From: an uncultured Pelagibacteraceae bacterium
GTDB taxonomy: Bacteria > Pseudomonadota > Alphaproteobacteria > Pelagibacterales > Pelagibacteraceae
Assembly (NCBI GenBank): GCA_902547215.1
Contig: CACCNI010000001.1
Span: 1-64,000 of the forward strand
Length of the DNA: 64,000 nt
Reading direction: 5' to 3'
Of the stretch, positions 18,082 through 24,860 are shown in pieces. Every line of letters begins with the position of its first letter. Position 1 is the stretch's first letter. The notes beneath the pieces are model-generated. The model searched no databases and was not told where the DNA came from. It saw only the letters and a program-made list of their open reading frames with translations. The translations under genes were made by a program, and so were the position numbers.

Positions 18082-18882
18082 CTAAATTTTACAAATTGAG
18101 TTGCTGCTACCTGCTATATTTTTAGTTCTTATAAATTTTTTTTTATCCACATTAGACTTGTTCAAAAACTCAATTAATTCGTTTTGGTTTAGATTTTCAT
18201 CAAACCAATTAGCATAACATTTGCAATATTCTTTAACCTTCGGAGTTAAATTATTTTTACTTTGAGCACCTTGTAGACAGCCATCTTCCATTTGTTTTAT
18301 CATTATATTCTTCATATCAGATTTAGCATCTTTTTGATTTTCATTTTTTTCTTTTTCACAATTATACTCACTTGAACCAATGAACATTTGTGAAAATTTT
18401 TCTTTATTATTTTCACTTAGATCAAGAATATAATCTTTTGTAAAAAAATATCTTTGGACTTCATTTTCTAGTTCAGTATCAGATAAATTAAAGTTTTTGA
18501 AATTTTCAACACTATTAATAATTGAATTAAACTCTGATTTGAGACTTTTAATTTCGTTCGAATAAAAATTGTACCTACTTAATTGTCTGACATTGCCCTC
18601 TTCAACACTAATTTCGTCTACGGTTAAAGCTTGTTCATTTCTATTGTAACCAAAAATTCTTCCCTCGTAAATTTGTCCAAAATTGAGATATTCTTGTCCT
18701 AAAATAGTCACCGAATAAGTTACAAATTTACCATTGGCATAATCAAAAGAGTCATAAATTTTTAATTTTTCAGTCAAAAATCCGGGTTCTTTACAAGAAT
18801 AGGTTTTGTTAATTTCTTGTGACAAAACTGAATTTGAAAAAAAAATTGTAAAAACAAAGATTATTGAAAGATAATTTTTCAT
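18082..18882 (-). CDS. Secreted protein of unknown function, Cys-rich C-terminus
   Basis: A 266-residue protein with a signal peptide (MKNYLSIIFVFTIFFSNSVLS, cleavage near residue 21). A single Cys follows in KTYSCKEPG, and the C-terminal ~75 residues hold GCLQGAQ, YCKCYANWFDE and SICKI. This Cys pattern suggests a small disulfide-stabilised periplasmic domain. I do not recognise the family. It is followed 9 bases upstream on the same strand by a second secreted protein, so the two may be co-expressed cargo of the tmRNA-linked segment. Confidence 0.65.
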   Translation of the reverse strand: MKNYLSIIFVFTIFFSNSVLSQEINKTYSCKEPGFLTEKLKIYDSFDYANGKFVTYSVTILGQEYLNFGQIYEGRIFGYNRNEQALTVDEISVEEGNVRQLSRYNFYSNEIKSLKSEFNSIINSVENFKNFNLSDTELENEVQRYFFTKDYILDLSENNKEKFSQMFIGSSEYNCEKEKNENQKDAKSDMKNIMIKQMEDGCLQGAQSKNNLTPKVKEYCKCYANWFDENLNQNELIEFLNKSNVDKKKFIRTKNIAGSSNSICKI

Positions 18883-18891
18883 AAAATTTTA

Positions 18892-19290
18892 CTACCTACA
18901 TTGCGTCTTATTGTTCTCAAAATTTACCGTTTTGTCATCAAAATTAATAATTATTTCAAATTTATAAGCATCTGCGGATATTAATTTTGCATAATTATCA
19001 TCGGAGTATATTACATCATACTCACGAATTCTTGTTTTTTTAAGTCTAAATGAATTTCCCTCAGATTTATATTTCTCATTAACTTTTTTTACATATTTGT
19101 CAGAGTAATCCAAAACCATACTTCCAACTTTTTTTTTTATATTAATTATGTAATACCATTTATCCATTTTATTTTTGTCGAATTTTTTATCTACAAAAGT
19201 ATTAAAACATTTTTCTAGTTTAATTATTTTTGATTGCGAGGGACTGGCAATAAACAAGCTAATAGTCAATATTGCGAATATTTTTTTCAT
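18892..19290 (-). CDS. Small secreted protein, unknown
   Basis: A 132-residue protein with a signal peptide (MKKIFAILTISLFIASPSQS, residues 1-20) and a Lys-rich mature part. There are only two Cys (KCFNTF and TQCR, the latter at the extreme C-terminus), which could form one disulfide. No known domain is seen. It is first in a two-gene unit with the 266-residue secreted protein. The mature part alternates polar and aromatic residues as in beta-rich periplasmic proteins, but this gives no function. Confidence 0.6.
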   Translation of the reverse strand: MKKIFAILTISLFIASPSQSKIIKLEKCFNTFVDKKFDKNKMDKWYYIINIKKKVGSMVLDYSDKYVKKVNEKYKSEGNSFRLKKTRIREYDVIYSDDNYAKLISADAYKFEIIINFDDKTVNFENNKTQCR

Positions 19291-19334
19291 ATATGCAAGA
19301 TATCAAATCTGATAATATGTGACGAGTAGTTATT

Positions 19335-19351
19335 TGGCGTCGTGGTGGCGT
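19335..19351 (+). repeat. Two TGGCGT repeats at 11-base period (putative integrase arm sites, right)
   Basis: Copies at 19335-19340 and 19346-19351, ending 61 bases before the second tmRNA 3'-end copy. The period and the GGCGT core match the left-end pair at 17791-17810. The surrounding ~120 bases (19291-19412) hold no gene. Confidence 0.5.
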
Positions 19352-19412
19352 TATTTAATTACTAAATCTTACTTTTAGGTTCAAATTATTAGCGTATAAT
19401 GGTACAAAGTTC

Positions 19413-19438
19413 GGGGCACCTGGCAACAGAACGCCCCT
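19413..19438 (+). repeat. 26-bp direct repeat, copy 2 of the tmRNA 3' end
   Basis: Identical to 17712-17737 and followed by a T-run, so the GGGGC/GCCCC hairpin plus TTTT looks like a rho-independent terminator on the plus strand. On the minus strand it begins one base after the stop codon of the lyase gene and may also end that transcript. It would be the right junction of segment 1 and the left junction of segment 2. Confidence 0.85.
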
Positions 19439-19439
19439 T

Positions 19440-20516
19440 TTAATCTAAATATTTATCTAAAGTTTTTTTGTCAGAAACAACAATAAAATCATCATAATGA
19501 ATTGTTTGATCTGGGTATCCTTCTCTATTTGGATCAGAGTCTCTATAAGGTCCTATTCTTATATCTGTTCCCTTATATTGACCACCTTTCCAATCATAAC
19601 TAATTCCTGAATAATTCATAATTAATTCATCATTTTTATATACTTTCACGTAACCATCATTTTGTTTTGAATTTTTTATACCAATTTTAAAAGTTATCCA
19701 TTTTCCAAGTTCATTTACTTTAATTTGTTTTTTTATTTTTTGAATTTTTTTACAAAAACTTGGTTTTTCACCTGAGTTTAAATAACCTTTTTTTTTCCAA
19801 AGTGGTTTTCCATCAACTCCATAACAACAAATTTTCCGTGTTTCATAGTCTGAACAACCAGAACAATTATTTTTATTACTACAAAGTGACACATCCTCAT
19901 AATCAGATTCTCTTTCTTTTATTTTATTTAATATCCAACTATCATTATTTTTAAAATATTTTGATCTTATTGCATGTTTTTTGTGTTCTTTTTTGTTGTA
20001 CCATTTAGCAGGATTCCCACCTGTGTCCCCTCCAATATCTAAAATATTACCATTCTTATAAAATCGAATACCAAGAAGCGGACTTTTTTTCATAGGATCA
20101 AATTGATTTTTAAACTGAGTAATTAATAATCTATCATCAATATGAATAAAATCTTTTGGAAAACGTATTTTAAATCCATACCACACTTCTTTATTTTTTG
20201 TATTCCTGTAACCAGTCCCAAGTTCTGCACGCTCTGTCACGCCACCAGAACCCATATCTTTATTTGATTTATCTTTTACTGTAATTGCAAGAAAAGTGTT
20301 GCCATCTTTATCTTGTTCAAATTTAAAAGGTTTTTTTCCTGAACCTTTGTTATTAATTTTTAGTTTTTTGAAACTTTTGCTCTCAAAATTTTCATAAAAG
20401 TTCCAAGGTGACTTTGTTTTTTTATCTACATAATCTGGAACAGGAACTTTTTCCCAACTAAAAGCAGTAATTGGAAATGAGAAAATTAAAAAAACTAATA
20501 GTAAAACTATCCTCAT
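19440..20516 (-). CDS. Secreted polysaccharide lyase-like protein
   Basis: A 358-residue exported protein. I use the ATG at 20516 because it gives a standard signal peptide (MRIVLLLVFLIFSFPITAFS); an ATG 14 codons upstream only adds a second hydrophobic stretch. The mature part has GGVTERAELGTGYRN, VWYGFKIRFPKDF, LLITQFKNQ, GKWITFKIGIK and GTDIRIGPYRDS, a beta-jelly-roll pattern like heparin-lyase/PL-type proteins (PF14099-like). An inserted region with six or more Cys (SLCSNKNNCSGCSDY, ICCYG) near residues 205-235 is unusual. The substrate is unknown. It is the sole gene of segment 2, which suggests acquisition. Confidence 0.72.
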   Translation of the reverse strand: MRIVLLLVFLIFSFPITAFSWEKVPVPDYVDKKTKSPWNFYENFESKSFKKLKINNKGSGKKPFKFEQDKDGNTFLAITVKDKSNKDMGSGGVTERAELGTGYRNTKNKEVWYGFKIRFPKDFIHIDDRLLITQFKNQFDPMKKSPLLGIRFYKNGNILDIGGDTGGNPAKWYNKKEHKKHAIRSKYFKNNDSWILNKIKERESDYEDVSLCSNKNNCSGCSDYETRKICCYGVDGKPLWKKKGYLNSGEKPSFCKKIQKIKKQIKVNELGKWITFKIGIKNSKQNDGYVKVYKNDELIMNYSGISYDWKGGQYKGTDIRIGPYRDSDPNREGYPDQTIHYDDFIVVSDKKTLDKYLD

Positions 20517-20755
20517 AACTAAAGAATATAAGAATATTTTTAAAACAAATAAATACATTTATTTGTTTTAAAAAATTGAAAAATCAACTTTAAAGGTAAT
20601 TTCAGGTTCTAGGGTACGATAAGAGAATAATTGCCCCCGATTTCAATGAAGTTTCAAAACGAGGTTTAGGACAAAAGTTAAAACTCTCAATGAAGTTCTC
20701 AATGAAGTCATTCAAAAAAGTGTTATTTTCTGTTATAAACTGGTTTAAGGGGTAG
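20517..20755. other. Non-coding stretch of cargo segment 2
   Basis: A gene-free stretch of ~240 bases between the lyase start and the third tmRNA-end copy. It contains the lyase leader, a small G/C-richer patch (TTGCCCCCGATT) and the 12-bp tandem repeats at 20685-20708. No RNA gene or ORF is visible. Confidence 0.5.
20641..20708 (+). repeat. 12-bp repeats TCTCAATGAAGT: perfect tandem pair plus one diverged copy
   Basis: Perfect copies at 20685-20696 and 20697-20708, and TTTCAATGAAGT (11 of 12) at 20641-20652. They lie 47 bases before the third tmRNA-end copy, the place where integrase arm sites would be expected. The sequence differs from the arm-like repeats of segment 1, which would imply a different integrase. 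Confidence 0.6.
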
Positions 20756-20772
20756 AACAGAACGCCCCTTTT
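20756..20772 (+). repeat. Partial tmRNA 3'-end copy 3 (putative attR)
   Basis: AACAGAACGCCCCTTTT is identical to 19425-19441. Upstream the match decays, with GGGGTAG in place of GGGGCACCTGGC, but GGGG/CCCC pairing and the T-tract survive. The start codon of the FkbM gene follows three bases after the end of this match. Confidence 0.75.
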
Positions 20773-20775
20773 TAT

Positions 20776-21453
20776 ATGATTTTAATTGAAAAAATATTTA
20801 ATCCCTTAATCTCTTTCCATCATAAAAGAATCTACAGATATTTGTGTGAACTAGATATTGAAAAGATTGTAGATATTGGTGCTCATAAAGGTGAATTTCT
20901 TGAAATCATGCTCAAAATAGAAAAGATAAATTCTTTTTATGCATTTGAACCTCAGAAGAAAATCTTTAATGATTTAAACGAAAAATTCTCAAATAATGAA
21001 AAAATTACATTATTTAATTTTGCAATGGATAAGGAGATTACAAATAAAAAATTAAAGATAAATAAGCTCAGTATGGCATCATCTTTAGCTGAAATTAACG
21101 AAAAATCATTATATCTCAAAATTAAAAATTTATTAACCTTTTCAAAATCAAATTTTGAAGATGAATATGAAATTCAAACTAACACAGTAGATAAAATTTT
21201 TAAGAATATAAGTTTAAAAAAAGCACTCCTAAAAATTGATGTAGAAGGTTTTGAAATGAATGTTATTGAGGGATCACAGATGAAACTAAAGGAAATTCCA
21301 TTTATTCTTCTTGAGAATCAATTTGGAAACCACTATAAAAACAATAACTTTGAGGATATAATTAAATTTCTTTTAAAACAAAATTTTAAAATTTGTAAAA
21401 AATTTATTTTTCCAACACTGCATTATCAAGACGTATTGTTTAAAAAAATTTAA
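20776..21453 (+). CDS. FkbM-family methyltransferase
   Basis: A 225-residue SAM-dependent methyltransferase. Motif I is VDIGAHKGEFLEIM (residues ~32-45), followed by FYAFEPQKKIF and, in the C-terminal half, LLKIDVEGFEMNVIEGS, both diagnostic of FkbM proteins. These usually O-methylate sugars or small metabolites. The ATG comes three bases after a copy of the tmRNA 3' end and has no evident Shine-Dalgarno sequence, so its original upstream region may have been replaced during integration. No in-frame ATG lies between this start and motif I. Confidence 0.85.
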   Translation: MILIEKIFNPLISFHHKRIYRYLCELDIEKIVDIGAHKGEFLEIMLKIEKINSFYAFEPQKKIFNDLNEKFSNNEKITLFNFAMDKEITNKKLKINKLSMASSLAEINEKSLYLKIKNLLTFSKSNFEDEYEIQTNTVDKIFKNISLKKALLKIDVEGFEMNVIEGSQMKLKEIPFILLENQFGNHYKNNNFEDIIKFLLKQNFKICKKFIFPTLHYQDVLFKKI

Positions 21454-21454
21454 T

Positions 21455-21826
21455 TTATTTCAGAAATTGATTTAAATTTGGTTTAAAATAATTAGGTCCT
21501 TTCATTACTTTACCATTCTCGTTGTAAATAGGTTTGCCATCCTCACCTAATTTACTCATGTTTGAATTTTGAACTTCATCAAAACATTTATCTAAATTAA
21601 CTCCAAATGCATGTCCTGCGCCATACGTGACGTAAAGAATGTCAGTTAGAGCATCTATTGTTTCTCTCAGGTCTCTCTTGCTAATTGCGTCCTTAAGCTC
21701 TTCAAGTTCTTCCTCAATAAGATCAATTCTTAATTTGTTAATTTTGTCAGATGAAAAACTAGCATTTGATTTTACCTCTTGGCCAAACGTTTTCATAAAT
21801 AAACCTACTTTTTCAAAATTTGTCAT
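21455..21826 (-). CDS. MazG/HisE-like nucleotide pyrophosphohydrolase
   Basis: A 123-residue all-alpha NTP-PPase-like protein. The metal-binding signature is EEELEELKDAI followed by DALTDILYVTYGAG (ExxE...xxxD pattern, residues ~38-70). It ends in a segment typical of the phosphoribosyl-ATP-diphosphatase-like subgroup (SNMSKLGEDGKPIYNENGK). Such proteins hydrolyse nucleoside triphosphates to monophosphates, often as house-cleaning enzymes; the exact substrate is unclear. It converges on the FkbM gene with one base between them, and diverges from fumC across 57 bases. Confidence 0.82.
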   Translation of the reverse strand: MTNFEKVGLFMKTFGQEVKSNASFSSDKINKLRIDLIEEELEELKDAISKRDLRETIDALTDILYVTYGAGHAFGVNLDKCFDEVQNSNMSKLGEDGKPIYNENGKVMKGPNYFKPNLNQFLK

Positions 21827-21883
21827 AATGCTCCTATATGATTCTAATAGCTTTTAATGTATAATATTTAATATATTATCCAA

Positions 21884-23272
21884 ATGAAATTTAGAAAAGA
21901 GACTGATAGCATGGGCACCATCAATGTTGATGATGATAAATATTGGGGAGCCTCAACTGAAAGATCTAAAAAGTATTTTGATATAGGAAAAATATTAGTA
22001 AATAAAACTTTAATAAATGCAATTGCTATTATAAAGCTTGCTGCTGCAAAAGTTCACAAAAATGACAAACAAATTGACGCTAAAATTTGTAATGCAATTG
22101 TAACTGCATCTAAAGAAATAATTTCAGGCAAGCTTAATGGAAATTTTCCATTAAAAGTATGGCAAACTGGATCTGGAACCCAAACTAATATGAATGTTAA
22201 TGAAGTAATTGCTAATAGAGCAATTCAAATTTTGGGTGGAAAAAAGGGTTCAAAAAAACCAGTTCATCCAAATGATCATGTAAATAAGTCTCAATCAACA
22301 AATGATGTTTTTCCTACAGCAATGCATATTGCTATTGCTATGGAAACTAAAAAAAAATTACTTCCATCTTTAAAAAATCTAAATAAAGAATTAAAAAAAA
22401 AGATAAGCAAATTTAAGAATATTGTCAAAGTTGGTAGGACACATCTTCAAGACGCAACCCCACTTACTTTAGGTCAAGAATTTTCAGGATATTATTCTCA
22501 ATTAAGTGATTGTATTTTGAGAATTGAAACATCTTTGAAGGAAATTTTCTATCTTGCTCAGGGTGGAACAGCGGTTGGAACGGGAATTAACTCAAAAAAA
22601 AATTTTGATGTAAAAATTTGTAAAGAAATTAGCAAATTAACAAAAATAAAATTCTATCCCGCAAAAAATAAATTTGCAGCTCTCGCTGCACATGATGCAA
22701 TTGTAAATTTTTCAGGTACTTTAAATACAACGGCAGTTTGTCTAATGAAAATTGCAAATGATATTCGTTTTTTAGGTTCAGGTCCTAGAGCTGGTTACGG
22801 GGAGTTAATATTACCTGCAAATGAACCAGGTTCATCGATAATGCCAGGCAAAGTTAATCCAACACAGTGTGAGGCTGTAACAATGGTTTGTGTAAAAGTA
22901 ATTGGTAATCATACAGGTATCACTTTAGCGGGTTCTCAAGGACAGTTCGAATTAAATGTTTTTAAACCACTTATCGCTCACAATATTCTTCAGTCTATAG
23001 ATCTTTTGTCAGACAGTTCTAATAATTTTTCAAAATTTTGTATTAAGGGTATTAAGGCAGATGTAAATAAAATTAGTGAGGATTTAAATAATTCACTAAT
23101 GTTAGTCACAGCTTTAGCACCCAAAATAGGTTACGATAACGCTGCCAAAATTGCAAAGTCTGCACTTAAAAATAAAACAACATTGAAGGTTGAAGCTGTG
23201 AAGACCGGTCTTATCTCAGAAAAAGATTTTAATAAAATTGTTGATCCTAAAAAGATGACTTATCCTGGATAG
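21884..23272 (+). CDS. fumC: Fumarate hydratase, class II
   Basis: Iron-independent fumarase of the TCA cycle. The family signature GSSIMPGKVNP is present (residues ~317-327), together with GSGTQTNMNVNEVIANRA, HPNDHVNKSQSTNDVFPTAMH and GRTHLQDATPLTLGQE. The 462-residue length is standard. The start MKFRKETDSMGTINVDDD is normal for the family. Its last 13 bases overlap the convergent AsmA-like gene. Confidence 0.97.
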   Translation: MKFRKETDSMGTINVDDDKYWGASTERSKKYFDIGKILVNKTLINAIAIIKLAAAKVHKNDKQIDAKICNAIVTASKEIISGKLNGNFPLKVWQTGSGTQTNMNVNEVIANRAIQILGGKKGSKKPVHPNDHVNKSQSTNDVFPTAMHIAIAMETKKKLLPSLKNLNKELKKKISKFKNIVKVGRTHLQDATPLTLGQEFSGYYSQLSDCILRIETSLKEIFYLAQGGTAVGTGINSKKNFDVKICKEISKLTKIKFYPAKNKFAALAAHDAIVNFSGTLNTTAVCLMKIANDIRFLGSGPRAGYGELILPANEPGSSIMPGKVNPTQCEAVTMVCVKVIGNHTGITLAGSQGQFELNVFKPLIAHNILQSIDLLSDSSNNFSKFCIKGIKADVNKISEDLNNSLMLVTALAPKIGYDNAAKIAKSALKNKTTLKVEAVKTGLISEKDFNKIVDPKKMTYPG

Positions 23273-24825
23273 CTTGATAAAATCTTATTGATAAAACTTT
23301 TTAAACTAATCCAATTATTCACTGTTATAGAATTGTTATTAAAACCATAAATTAGATTATCAAGATTATCACTCATTTCAGGTTTGTCATCGTTTAATGA
23401 TATAAAAAATATCTTTGCGTCAGATTTCGATAGATTGTAAATTAATCCAAAATTAACTTTTTCTAAATCTTTTTGATTTTTTTTTGGAACTAAAAATTTT
23501 CTATAAAACCTTTTTTTATCAAAAATTTCAAAACTGAATTTTCCTTTAAAAAAAATATCATTATCCTCTAAATAAATATTTCCATAATCTAGTTTTAAAC
23601 TTCCAACTTTTTTGTTGAAAAGTTTTGAGTTACTTAATTCAATTTTTTCTCCAACATAATTTGAATTTATTAAAATTTCATTAAAGAAACTCCCGTTATT
23701 TAAACTTTTACTTTTAATTGCTAACTTACCATTAAAATTTTCATTGAGAAGGAATTCCTGGGAAAAAATTTCGTCAAGTATATTTTTATTTATTATAATA
23801 TTTTTTAAATCAAATTTTTGAAGTTCTGACTCAATTTGAAAATCGAAAGGGTCTAGGTTTATTTTTCCACTATAATCAAATTTATTCGTACCAAGAAATG
23901 AACTTTTAGATTTAATAATTATCGAGTCTTTCTCACGAAAATAATCAGTATTAAGTTTCGATCTTTTAAAATTTATTTTCAAATTTTTGACTTTATCGCC
24001 TTTTTTGGATTTGTTTAAAAGACTTAACTTTAATGGGTTTAATCTAACTTTTGTGATTTTTTCATTTAAAGTTTCATCATATTTCCAGTCTAAAGTGAAA
24101 GGTATATTAAAAATTTTACCTTTAGAAATTATAGAATTTTCTTTGTTTAATTCATCATAAGAAATAAAAATGTTTTCAAGAGTAAAAAATGAAACAATTT
24201 GACCCTCATTACTTTTATAAAAAATTTTACTTTTTAAAATTTTTATAGAATTTTTTGAAAACCTGTTATCTAAAAAATTATTGATAAACTTGATATCAGA
24301 GTTTTCGATAAAAAAATTAGCATCTTTGATTTCAATTTTTTTTATTACATTATTCATTTTAAAAAAATTGTTTTGATTAATAAAAATTTTTAATTTTTTA
24401 ATTTGACTAAACTCTTTTTGATAACCCATTTTTTGAGTGAATATTACGACATCATTGATAATGTAATGTGGTTTAGGAAGAATCGAATAATTTATATCAG
24501 GGGTAAGTGCAAAGTCTAAGTTGTATTCTTTTTTTAGTTTTTCCTCTAATTCTTTTTGAATATTTTCACTTATGACTATCCCAGGTATTGATAGGTAAAG
24601 AAGATATAAAAAAAATACAATACTGAGCACAAACAGAGCATAATTAAGCTGAAATTTTTCAGATATATAATTTTCTATGTTTTTTTTCTTTAATTGATTA
24701 AAGCTTATATTCCATGTGCCTTTAGGCATATTGAAAAAAGTGAAAAATTTACTAAACAATTTACTTAGTATATTTTTCTTAAAAAAATTCTTTTGTATGA
24801 ATGATTGGATTTTAAATTTTTTCAT
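23260..24825 (-). CDS. AsmA-like envelope protein
   Basis: A 521-residue protein starting at the ATG at 24825. A longer frame would run over the start of the divergent helicase gene and lacks family likeness. It has an N-terminal cytoplasmic stretch, one membrane helix (FVLSIVFFLYLLYLSIPGIVI, ~81-101), then a long beta-rich, Lys/Asn-rich periplasmic part beginning EKLKKEYNLDFALTPDINYSILPKPHYIIND, the AsmA N-terminal pattern. AsmA-like proteins are implicated in lipid transport to, or homeostasis of, the outer membrane. The family call is moderate because the periplasmic part is poorly conserved. Confidence 0.7.
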   Translation of the reverse strand: MKKFKIQSFIQKNFFKKNILSKLFSKFFTFFNMPKGTWNISFNQLKKKNIENYISEKFQLNYALFVLSIVFFLYLLYLSIPGIVISENIQKELEEKLKKEYNLDFALTPDINYSILPKPHYIINDVVIFTQKMGYQKEFSQIKKLKIFINQNNFFKMNNVIKKIEIKDANFFIENSDIKFINNFLDNRFSKNSIKILKSKIFYKSNEGQIVSFFTLENIFISYDELNKENSIISKGKIFNIPFTLDWKYDETLNEKITKVRLNPLKLSLLNKSKKGDKVKNLKINFKRSKLNTDYFREKDSIIIKSKSSFLGTNKFDYSGKINLDPFDFQIESELQKFDLKNIIINKNILDEIFSQEFLLNENFNGKLAIKSKSLNNGSFFNEILINSNYVGEKIELSNSKLFNKKVGSLKLDYGNIYLEDNDIFFKGKFSFEIFDKKRFYRKFLVPKKNQKDLEKVNFGLIYNLSKSDAKIFFISLNDDKPEMSDNLDNLIYGFNNNSITVNNWISLKSFINKILSSYPG

Positions 24826-24860
24826 TATTATATAAAATGACTTATAGTGATTTAAAATAA

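Larger units (their letters stand above)
17712..19438. mobile_element. Cargo segment 1 at tmRNA: integrase-less mini-island (putative)
   Basis: About 1.7 kb bounded by perfect 26-bp copies of the tmRNA 3' end, the usual product of site-specific integration into ssrA. Near the left end, ATGGGCGTC occurs twice at an 11-base period (17791 and 17802). Near the right end, TGGCGT occurs twice at the same period (19335 and 19346). This placement resembles integrase arm-binding sites. The interior has three small genes and no recognisable integrase, so it would be a non-autonomous or decayed element. That interpretation is inference. Confidence 0.65.
19413..20772. mobile_element. Cargo segment 2 at tmRNA: lyase-bearing segment (putative)
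   Basis: About 1.4 kb between copy 2 and a partial copy 3 of the tmRNA 3' end. It contains one gene, a polysaccharide lyase, and a ~200-base non-coding stretch with 12-bp tandem repeats near its right end. There is no integrase. It reads as a second, tandem insertion at the same target, or as an older insertion whose right junction has decayed. The interpretation is inference from the repeats. Confidence 0.55.

Noticed and set aside
20637-20710. CRISPR-like reading of the tandem 12-bp repeats
   Set aside because: The repeats are too short, adjacent without spacers, and no cas genes are present.
23260-23272. Frameshift at the fumC/AsmA junction
   Set aside because: Both reading frames end cleanly with conserved C-termini; the overlap is a true convergent overlap.
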